Source: Lutjanus erythropterus (taxonomy: Eukaryota; Chordata; Actinopteri; Lutjaniformes; Lutjanidae). Taken from it: DNA of 64,000 nucleotides. A program made the translations under genes and the position numbers. This document shows, in pieces, positions 50,019 to 64,000 of the stretch (within the stretch, counting starts at the first letter, position 1; each line of letters opens with the position of its first letter). Location of the stretch: positions 11,898,775-11,962,774 of the forward strand of contig CM034613.1 in assembly GCA_020091685.1 (NCBI GenBank), written 5' to 3'. Under the pieces are notes generated by a model. The model saw only the letters and a list, made by a program, of their open reading frames with translations, had not been told where the DNA came from and made no database searches.

Positions 50019-50048
<30 letters not shown>
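50019..50048 (+). repeat. (TG)n microsatellite
   Basis: Fifteen TG units without interruption. Confidence 0.97.
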
Positions 50049-50050
<2 letters not shown>

Positions 50051-50277
50051 TCTCTGTACTACTGAGTGATTCTGCTGGACTGGGCAACGTTCCCCCATGT
50101 AACAGTGATCACACCACTGTTGCACATTAACCTCCCACTGCACTGCACTCACTTTAGTTTTATTAAAGTTCATTTAGCCACAGTCGATCACCCCTTTGCA
50201 CCATATGGGAGAGCCTATAAGACTCTCTCTCCATCTCCACCTAACCTAACAAAAACAAACAATTACTGCTGAGTCCA

Positions 50278-50515
50278 TGAGTCCAAGTGGACGTCTGTTT
50301 GGCACAAATTTTGAAGAAATTCAATCAAGGTGTTCCTAACATGTCAGATTCACTAGAATGGGATGGACTTGAGCCCACAGTGACCTTGACCTTTGACCCC
50401 CAAACCTAATCAGGTCGTGTTTGAGTTCAAGTGGACATTTGTGCCAAATTTGAATAAATTCCATCAAGGAGTTCTTGAGATTTTGTGCTCACATGAATGG
50501 GACGCACATATGTAA
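50278..50515 (+). repeat. Teleost interspersed repeat, two adjacent partial copies
   Basis: GTCCAAGTGGACGTCTGTTT and later GTTCAAGTGGACATTTGTGC are the same block. Each is followed by GAAxAAATTCxATCAAGG and a GTTCxTGAG-like segment, with AGTGACCTTGACCTTTGACC between them. I recognise the unit as a common fish repeat. About 120 bases separate the copies. Confidence 0.65.
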
Positions 50516-51364
50516 TGGCTTATTGTCCCGACTGCTGCTTTGAAAATGCAAACAGTGTTTCAGGCCTATTGTGGAAAAGTGATGAAATCTGTTCATGTGA
50601 TCCTTTAAATGTAGGCCTACCCAATCAGTTTCTTGAAGAGATGGAACAATTTTAAAGCAATCAAAACCTCATATGTGATGTTAATAAAACAACTAAACAA
50701 AGTTTTAATACCGTTCAAATTGCACACACATTTTCAGTGTTTTGTAAAAAGCAATAAAACGTTTTCTGTCCAATAAAACCCTGCACAGGAAGAACCACCA
50801 GCGCTTCGACAGTATTTTACCAAAAGGTACTTCTCTGCAATCACTCACTTTAACTGTTACACACCATTTCCACATCCTTCATCCCCCCCAGCGCACGCCA
50901 CAAAATCTTTTCCGCTCGTCCTGTCATCTCTCCATCTGTCAGCTTCTCTTCCATCTGTCTCCAGTCTTCTGCGGCCTGTTCATCCATCCATCCACCCTCC
51001 ATCATCCATACTCTCATTATCAATCCCCCTCCGTCTGTCTGTTGTCCCCTCGTTAATCACAGATCACCCTGAAGACTGCTGCTTATTGATTGGTTGTACC
51101 TCTTTCCTCTTTGCATTCTTCTTCATTCCTGCCACCTCTCTGTTCTTGCCTTCATTATGGAGCTCCAAGGCCTCCGCTGACTCCCGGCAGGATAATGTAT
51201 ATTTATAGGGAAGCAGGGTATTGACGCTGGTAGGTCAGTAGTAATGAAATTACGGACAAACGAGCTTGTTTGCTTCGAGTGAATTTATTTTAATTCTTCC
51301 TTTTCATGTTGAGCTTGTAGTGTGAGTGGAAATAATGCTTCCAGGTAAGAAAAGTATTTTTGAT

Positions 51365-51540
51365 TAAGTTTGAGTAATTATGTAGAATATGGCAGAAATA
51401 TAATATAACATTCATACGTGCATTTTCATTAGTGTATAATCATACAGTTAAGGTTCTCCTACAGATCTGGAAGGGGAGGGTGAGTCCAATCTGTAAGCTC
51501 ATCACCAGATAACACTAAATCCTCAATGGTGGTCTTTTAA
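51365..51540 (-). repeat. Teleost GATTTAG/GGACCTTTA family copy, inverted
   Basis: ATGTAGAATATGGCAGAAAT, then ATTTTCATTAGTGTATAATC and AGATAACACTAAATCCTC are the reverse complement of the phrases at 11870-12180. Old and diverged. Confidence 0.55.
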
Positions 51541-53528
51541 GTTGTTTCCACCCCAAGTACACAGAACATTTAGTCCCAGGAAATAGTTTTCAGGAAACTA
51601 AAATGTTTCCTCAGCCAGTTCTTGTCGGAAGACCTGCAAAGATTAGTCAAATTAATCTGCTGATGTATGAAGAAGTGCACAACTAAAGAGGAGCAAAGTC
51701 CCTTTGAGCAGTCAGTGGTGAGAGACAAGAAACAGGTTTTGTTCCTGTTTGAATTGTGTAATGGATGTTTGTCAATTTAAAAGAAGTCGCACTTTGACAT
51801 AGGTTTGTGGTAATTTCACCTTTTCTCTCCATTCCCATAAATGACAATCCATAAATTTGTTCTATATTAAATGTTAATGTGATCAAGGTGTTTTTGAAAA
51901 TGAAATGTTATTAAATACGCCATGTCTCATTATCATTAAAAAAAATGAATATGACGGGCAAAAGTAGAGCATGATGGAATTTTTCTGACCCTGTCTGTCA
52001 AAATGATGTACAACTAAAAATTCTAATGCATCTTTTGGTAACAACTTTTTCTGGGATCTAATAATGTCTTCTAGAAGGTTTCTAGTCCCTGGGGAAAGTT
52101 CCTGCAGTGGATCATGGATCAAAATATCATATTTTCTCATTTACCTCAAGTGGTACTTCACCATGCATAGTTTTGGTCTTATGTGTCCATGTCCTGGAGT
52201 AGAGAATTTCAAGCTGTGAAGTGTGCCTACTTCAAGACTTGAGGCCATGATGCTGTCTGAGGTAAAGGATAGTTCAAGTACCCCTTCGTGCCTAATTGCT
52301 GCAATTTCCTGCAAAATTCATACTCGTTCTCTGAGTTATAACTCAGTCAAATTTGAATACACATACTTGATACACATATTTTTAAAATTCAGTGTGAATT
52401 CTCATTTACACAGGATATCATCATCTCCAGTGTCCACCCTGAAAAAATGCCCATAAATCTGTTCAGAAATCTTGGAAAGAAGACGCGCCGTACAGCTGCA
52501 GAATTTGCCTGACAATCTTCATGTTTTTAAGTTTTCTTCAGTTTCAAAGTAATCTGATGACAGCTGTCTGTACACCCAAAAATTAAAATAAAACAAAGAA
52601 TAATATTACGTGACTAAACCCATTAGTATAAACTTTTTTCAGGTTCATATATATATGTACATACATATATATTAATTTCAGAGTAAAGGGGGTATGCAGT
52701 TGTCTCTATTTTGTCTGAGGAAGGTTGTAATTTGAAAATTCCTGAGATATGTCTTTTTATATTTTTATTTTTGCCTTTTCCCCAATATCATTGAGAATCT
52801 ATGAGTATTTTTTTATGAAAATTCTGGAGACAAGTGTCAAAACCAGGGCAAATAAAAGCATGGCTGGATCTAAAGATACATGAGAGGAGTTGTTGACGCA
52901 GTCATAAATCACTTAAAGCTCAGTCCAACCTCAATCTAAGTGCACTACACTCAGAAGCCACACCCACCCAACATATATTTTAATCATCCTATTGTTCAAC
53001 CCATTATCTCTCTGCATGCGTTTATCCACCATTCATAAAGCTCCACCTTAATGGCTTGCAAATGACCCACATTCTCATACTGCACTTGAATGCATCAGCG
53101 TGAACTGCACCAAAAGCTCGGACAGGTTCCAACTTGGAAAACATGTTTATTCACTTTGATCAGTGCAGTCGAATGACAAACAGAATATGAACAGAAACAG
53201 ACGAACATGGAGTAGCACTGCATTACACAAGTCAAGGTCACCTCGGCAACAAACAAAACTGTTTTCAGAGCACGGAGGATTTTGTCTGAGCATTTTTCGT
53301 GAGGTTTTGTGCATGCTTGTGTTGTTATCTGACAAGCAGAAGGTAAAGATTTTCTGTGATGAACAGAAATAAGTCCTTGTGGTCTTTAGTGTGGCCAGTT
53401 ATTATGATAGACTGCCACCTGCTGGTTAGGAGGCAGCTGTGCAGCAGCTGGATCAGGAATTCATTTTAAATTTTATACATTTCCCAGCCAGAGATGCAAG
53501 TACCATGTGTGGATTTTTGTCTTAACAC

Positions 53529-53855
53529 TATGGACGCCCATTTCTACCAGGTAAAAAAATATACCCAATGTTAAGTCATATTTAAAAGATAAAAAGTTAT
53601 AATTGTGGGATAAAGTCATAATATGAGACAAAAGTCTTAACTTTTTTTTATGTATCTCTTAATTGTGGCTTTAAAATCTCACAATTGTGACTTTTTATAT
53701 CATATTTTAGACTTTTTATCTCACAATTCTGGCTTTTCTTCTCATAATGTCGTCTTTGTATCAAATAATTTGGACATTTCATCTCATGATTTATCCAAAT
53801 TATGACTTAGCATGGAGATATTTTTTCCTTTTACTGGCAGAAATGGGTCTCCATA
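53529..53855. mobile_element. Short palindromic non-autonomous DNA element (MITE-like)
   Basis: The left end TATGGACGCCCATTTCTACC (53529) and the right end AGAAATGGGTCTCCATA (to 53855) are inverted repeats of about 25 bases with few mismatches. Both edges carry TA, as expected of Tc1/mariner-type insertion. Between them AAAGTCATAATxTGAGA-like motifs run in one orientation on the left and in the other on the right, so almost the whole 327 bp can fold on itself. There is no coding capacity. Confidence 0.72.
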
Positions 53856-54235
53856 CAAGCCTGACAGTGGCACCTGAGCATATATTTATCCCAGATGTGT
53901 TTCCATGCCAGCTACACCCTGGTAATTTATACTCTTTTTTTTAATTCTTTTTTTTTTTTTTTTTTTACATCAAGTCAACATAATCATCTAAAAAATAACT
54001 GACAGGGCCTTAACTGTTTTGTTCTTTAAAATATTTTATACTATGGCTTTTCGCCATACAATATTAGATTTATCCTCAACTGAACATACATTTTGTCTTA
54101 ATGTAACACATCAGATTTAGCATTTATCCAGTGCCGGAAAATGTGCATAAAAAAGTAAATAAAAAAAATTCAGAACATCAAATTATAAACTTGAAAGGAA
54201 AATCCAGAAACAGATACTTAATATTTTTATGAATT

Positions 54236-54236
54236 T

Positions 54237-54289
<53 letters not shown>
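54236..54289 (+). repeat. Compound (TG)n(GA)n microsatellite in hnrnpc 3' UTR
   Basis: TG run to 54260, then GA run to 54289. On the hnrnpc transcript it reads (UC)n(AC)n and begins 155 bases after the stop codon. Confidence 0.95.
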
Positions 54290-54292
<3 letters not shown>

Positions 54293-54443
54293 GAGAGCAA
54301 TATCTACAACACACTGTCTAGTATTGTATTGTACTGTATTGTCCAGTCAATTCAGCAGATATGAGCACATGAGCACTGTGTGTCATACACAATTTGTTTC
54401 CTGTATGTGTATGAATGTATTAGTGTGTGTGCCTGTGAAGTGT

Positions 54444-59649
<5,206 letters not shown>

Positions 59650-59654
<5 letters not shown>

Positions 59655-59699
59655 ATTGTCTGTACTCGGGTCGGTGGAGGTCTGCCTGCCTGTGTGAGT
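59650..59699 (-). CDS. hnrnpc: hnrnpc upstream exon with probable start codon
   Basis: An ATG at 59654-59652 in good context (A at -3, G at +4) is followed by GA and then a strong donor GTGAGTG at 59649. Splicing to the acceptor at 58977 gives [11 protein letters not shown] directly in frame with the [12 protein letters not shown] that starts classical hnRNP C. Only five bases of this exon would be coding (59654-59650). Its upstream edge is uncertain. A pyrimidine-rich acceptor ending CCAACAG would start it at 59699; other AGs lie near 59725 and 59752, or it could be the first exon. If this exon is untranslated, translation starts at 58948 instead. Confidence 0.6.
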
Positions 59700-60447
59700 C
59701 TGTTGGAGAGAAGAGGGTCGTCGAGGAACTATGAGAGATGGAGTCAGTGACTGTGGGGAGACATCTACTACACCTCCAAAAAGTTTGCTTTTTTTTCCTT
59801 ATTCTTTGGATTTGTGGCAAAACCCAAGAAGTGTATAAAAAGGGAAGGAGGTGATGGATAAAATGTTATTAAAAAATGGAGGCAGCCATAAAAACCTGTG
59901 GGATAAATCATTGTTTGTTATGACAAAACAAGCTATTGCATTAAAGTTAGAAAGCTACCATTTCTACGTGTAAAACTGACGATGCCTGTGTTCTATGTCT
60001 ATGTAAATAAAATTTAAAAAAACTTTTACAGTGTACCTGCAGTAAAAAAAAAAACCACTTTCCTGAAGCTCATAATATAAAGTATAGGCTGTGACTTATC
60101 GCTTTCAACTTCAATCATGTCTACAGTAGTAGATGCAGTAGGCCAAGTGGAAAAATTACATACTACATCCTCTTGCTTGCTGGATTCCTACTGAGGGCCT
60201 CAACTTTACGTCATGCCCCTCTTTCTCCCCATCATTTCTGTCTGCATCTATGCTGCTATCCATCAAGAAGGGGAAAATGGCCAAAACTCAATCATATAAG
60301 AAAAAAGGATAATTGCTTCATGCAATGCATTTACAAGAACTTCCTGGGTGCAGATAAAACGAGAAATCACATTATGATGTCAAAAATCAGTGATTACAGA
60401 AGAGTATTAGGTCTAGGCATACAGGGGAAAAAATAGATATAATATTG

Positions 60448-60868
60448 CATGTCAAGAATAAAGTTGAAATGTTGATAATAAGGTCAAAATGTATAGAATA
60501 AACTCTAGCTTTTACAAAACCCAGAACCAAGTAGTATCGAAACTGCTCCAGTCAAATGATAATTAAAATCCTTCTAGTACCCGGATCTAGAAAATTAGAT
60601 TTTTACAGAGTTAAGTTGAAATGTTGAGAGTAAAGTTGGGATATCAAGAATTAAACTGAAACTTTGAGAATAAAGCTGAAATGTCAAGACTAAACTCAAA
60701 ATGGTGAAACTTAAGTCGAATGTCGAGATTGAAGTTGCAATGTTGAGAAAATACGGTTGAATAGTTGAGAATATAAAATCAAAATGTCAAGAATAAATTT
60801 GAAATGTTAGGAATAAAGTTGAAATCTCTCGAAGAAAGTTAAAATGTTCACAATTAAGTTGAAATGCC
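60448..60868 (+). repeat. Degenerate 20-22 bp tandem array (GTTGAAATGTTGAGAATAAA)
   Basis: About fifteen or more imperfect units based on AGTTGAAATGTTGAGAATAA, varying as GCTGAAATGTCAAGACTAAA, GTTGCAATGTTGAGAAAA and others. An unrelated interruption lies near 60505-60600. No coding frame is maintained. It lies roughly 0.8 kb upstream of the first supported hnrnpc exon. Confidence 0.75.
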
Positions 60869-62262
60869 ATTTTAACATTATTCTCCAAATCCCTCCCCAA
60901 AAAAGCAAGACAAACTTTAAAAAAAAATACCTCATGCTCAGCCCTAATACTCTTCCACAGAATCATCACATATCAGGTAGCTTATATCAATATTCTACCA
61001 TATCTCGTGAGTCTACTGGTGTGATGATACGTTTTACGCCGATCCCTTTGGGTTTCCTTTCAGTCAGCGCTAGTAGAGAGGGATCTTGTTCCTTTTGAAA
61101 CGACAACAGTTTTGTATTTGTCAAAAGGCTTCATAATTACTGAGACGTCTCTCTGCTGCTCTACATAAATCTACAGTGTTTGCTACTGATGCACAGCGAT
61201 TCAGGCAACAACTGTTGTTATTGACAAAGGTAGCAACACGAGCAAGTCACATCAGCTTGTGCTGCATAATTAGCTGCGTTAAACTGTGTCAACTTTAACA
61301 TGACAACTAGGAGGCAAGATTATCCACTGCCTTTGCATTAGTTGCAAACACTACAAAGTTATGTAACATTGCAGGGGAGGCATGTTTTGAGAACATTCTT
61401 CATTATAATGACTTAACATCTGTGGTAAAGGGCTTTCAGATGTTTCTGTTATTTTGTCCACTCCCTGTACAGGAATACATTTTCACTTTTTTTTCCCCCT
61501 TCCTAAACTTTATGGGATTTTCTTTCACCCTAACATTAACCCTCACCATGAGTAAACACTGGCTTTTGTGTGTCTTTCTTGTTTTTTGCTAATTCCCTCT
61601 CAATCCTGCGACCCGTTCATCTTATTATCAGCCACTTCAGCCACTACAAAGCCACGTCTCACCTGCCAAAACATAATATTGTTGCCAGCTGGGCTAAACT
61701 GTAACCCAGCAGCAGCCTCTCCATCTCTGCCCAGTAGCTACTAGCAGGGGATTACATGGTTTGCAGCGGGCTGTCTGGCCAAAGCTTAATGCTCCGCTCT
61801 CCTCTACTACATGATTTGGCCGGGACGGTTCTATTGCTTGGCAAGCTGACAGGGTGTCTACAACACCGGGTGTGTTCAGGAAGGGTGGGTGCGGGGACTA
61901 TCACGGGCCGCTTAACAAATGTTTCTAATTCTTTGTGGCATGTTGGGGTTCAAGTGGGAATATCCGGGGTTTATGCACAAGTACACTGTGATTTTCACCA
62001 CAGGGACAGTGGATGTTGGACAATCAATGAAAGCATTTATTAGAGAGTTTGGTATTTAATAATATTTGCACTCTGGGTGGACAAAATAACAGAATTGTCT
62101 TGCATGTAATTGCTGAGTGGATAGAAACATGGTTAAGCACACAATGTTTGAGATTTTTCGTGGACTGTTAGAGGTGTTGATTCAAATGTTTTTTAATCCA
62201 TTTTCTAGTAAATATCCTGTTAGTTATGCTTTTTTTTTTTACCAGTGTTGATGAGTAACCTA

Positions 62263-62666
62263 TACAACCATGAATCAAAAAAAGTTGGGACACTGTATAA
62301 CATGTAAATGAAAACACAATGCAATGATTTAAAAGTCGTTTTTGATCTATTTTCAATTGAAAACAGAACAAAGACAAGATATTTGTTGTTTAAATTGATT
62401 ATTTTTTGCAAATACACACTTTTTTCTGATTTTGATTCCTGCAACACATTCCAAAAAAAGTTGCTGCTTTTTTGATGTATTGTAGGCATTAAATTCATGA
62501 GTGTATATTTGCAAAAAACAATAAACTTTATCACTATGAGCATAAAATATCTTCTGTTTAAACAGTATTCAATTGAATATAGGTAAAAAAGGATTTCCAC
62601 ATCATTGCCTTTTATTTTAATTTGCATTTTACACAGCGTTCCAACTTTTCTGAAATCAGGGTTGTA
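62263..62666 (+). mobile_element. Teleost non-autonomous DNA element (TACAACC...GGTTGTA)
   Basis: The start TACAACCATGAATCAAAAAA continues as AGTTGGGACACTGTATAACA. The end CCAACTTTTCTGAAATCAGG plus GTTGTA is its inverted counterpart over about 40 bases. I recognise the pattern as a very abundant fish repeat with an AT-rich non-coding middle. TA flanks the left end. A chance open frame of 178 codons on the minus strand (62756-62220) crosses it and is not a gene. Confidence 0.8.
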
Positions 62667-64000
62667 AATACTTGCCCTGTTTCTTGTCTTGTATAATTTT
62701 TCCAGTATTTGGAACATGACATCCACTTTTTGGGACTTTTGTCCATACATACACAATTAAAAACACAATTCAGTTACAGCCCCATTTGGCAGTAAGATTT
62801 TGACATTTGCCTTGTTTATTATTGAGTGTTTTTGACATTTCATGGTAGTGGAGGAAGGCTAGATTTGAAACAATTTATATTGAAGCTTAATCTCAATAAA
62901 CAGAACAATAAAAGCTTCAGTGTTTAGTGCAGGGCTATTATATTGGACCAAATTCAACACCCTGGCACTTATTGATGCCTCAATCAGGGGCCGGATTCTT
63001 ACTTTGGCCCCCTCATATTTTAAGTGTCCATTCATGACAGTGTGAACTTGAATATGACATACTTTTCCTGTAGTCTGCCTCATCTGGGCTTTATTGTGGC
63101 TGAGAGTCATAATGGGAAATCTTAAGTGTCATTTTGACTGGGTTCATTACAACAGATCAGTGATGTGAGTGAGTGTTGCTTTGATGTTTGTGCTTCAACT
63201 GTGAAAGACACTGTGACTGCAGCTCTCAGGACTCTGTACAGCAGCTGTGTACAGATGTGTATGGAGCTGGATGAAATTTGCATGCATGTATTTTAGAGAT
63301 TTAGGGTGCAAAATGAAGGAAAATAGAAACACGATCTTAACCTTTGAGAAATTAAAGGCTCTGTGTTACAGTGGATGTCTGCAGGTTGTTTCTAATAAGT
63401 ATTCAGATTTGATTACAGTGTAAGAAATTGCTTTTAATAATCAGATAGATTCAGTATTAGTGATTAAAAGGTTAGTAAATCACTGTCCTCTTGAGGCATG
63501 CTAAGTTTAATGTGTACAAACTTACTATTTGTTATTATCAAGAGCAGGTATCTTTGTGTTTCTGTGGGGAATGGACTAGATTTGACTCCATCAAATGACA
63601 TGCACACTCAAAAAGAAAAAAAAGAAATCACATTACAAAGCAAAGGCAGCAAAAATCAGGAGGTAATTGCCTTTGTCAGTGTCAGTCCTTAATCCAAGAA
63701 CTGGATGCAGGAGTGAGTGTTATTCAGCAATTAGCTACAAACTGGGCCTCTTATAATCAACACTGAACATTACGCATTTCATTATCATGAAGTGGGAACA
63801 TGTGGGAAGCTCATGTGGGAGGCCACTAACGTCAAACAGTTGATTTTCTACTTTCACAGCACAAAAAAAAAGAAAAAAAAAGAAAAGAAAAAACACTACA
63901 TGCTACTCGCTCTAGGAAATCCAAGAGGGGGGGAAATCACAAAGGGGTGAAAACAAATAAAAGTAGAATTATATATTCATAAAAAAAAGTGATGCAAAAT

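Larger units (their letters stand above)
45621..53145. other. Intergenic sequence downstream of hnrnpc
   Basis: No supported gene. Pyrimidine-rich stretches lie at 46.8-47.15 kb and 50.9-51.15 kb. SINE, LINE-tail and other repeat fragments are listed separately. Confidence 0.45.
53146..54443 (-). other. hnrnpc: hnrnpc 3' untranslated region and candidate poly(A) signals
   Basis: Sequence downstream of the stop on the minus strand. Candidate cleavage signals are ATTAAA (plus-strand TTTAAT at 53939-53944) and AATAAA (plus-strand TTTATT at 53146-53151). Which is used cannot be told from sequence. The (GT)n(GA)n tract at 54236-54289 lies within 210 bases of the stop, and a palindromic transposon-like element (53529-53855) would be inside the longer form of the UTR. 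Confidence 0.45.
59700..64000. other. 5' flank of hnrnpc
   Basis: Contains the tandem array at 60448-60868 and the DNA element at 62263-62666. No CpG-rich promoter or further exon is recognisable, so the true first exon and promoter may lie here unrecognised, or beyond the window's right edge. Confidence 0.4.

Noticed and set aside
62220-62756. Open frame of 178 codons on the minus strand
   Set aside because: It spans a non-autonomous DNA element with inverted termini; the translation has no recognisable domain.

Overview
The window looks like nuclear DNA of a ray-finned (teleost) fish, probably a spiny-rayed lineage. It has one intron-containing gene with GT-AG introns, long (CA)n/(GT)n microsatellites, and many decayed interspersed repeats that I recognise from memory as typical teleost families. 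No bacterial, viral or organellar gene organisation is visible.

Gene content. The only protein-coding gene I can support lies on the minus strand between about 59.7 and 54.4 kb. Eight exons joined in phase encode an hnRNP C-type RNA-binding protein (hnrnpc) with a complete RRM, a basic/proline-rich linker, a coiled-coil oligomerisation helix and an acidic C terminus. It is about 297 residues from the internal methionine, or 308 if translation starts in the upstream exon. All seven introns have GT and AG ends.

Layout. 1-54 kb: no convincing gene. This is intergenic (or possibly very long intronic) DNA with at least six copies of a hairpin-rich 'GGGTTCTA..AGAACCC' repeat family with terminal inverted repeats (290-921, 5586-6089, 8250-8368, 27806-28098, 34746-35368, 44478-45142), an internally deleted Tc1-like transposon at 14.0-14.55 kb, tRNA-derived SINE-like and LINE-tail fragments, several non-autonomous DNA elements and microsatellites. 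A promoter-like stretch with a perfect palindromic CRE sits at 42.3-42.4 kb, followed by a short coding-like open frame. Several non-repetitive, homeobox-site-rich blocks (8.9-9.1, 12.6-12.8, 16.0-16.15, 29.05-29.3 kb) look like candidate conserved non-coding elements, but this cannot be tested here. 54.4-59.7 kb: hnrnpc. 59.7-64 kb: the gene's 5' flank, with a degenerate 20-22 bp tandem array (60.45-60.87 kb) and a teleost DNA element (62.26-62.67 kb); no clear CpG-island promoter is visible.

Limits. Gene and repeat family identities come from recognition of sequence patterns, not from a search. Element boundaries are approximate unless a terminal inverted repeat is described. Nearly all other open frames in the window are chance frames or run through simple repeats.
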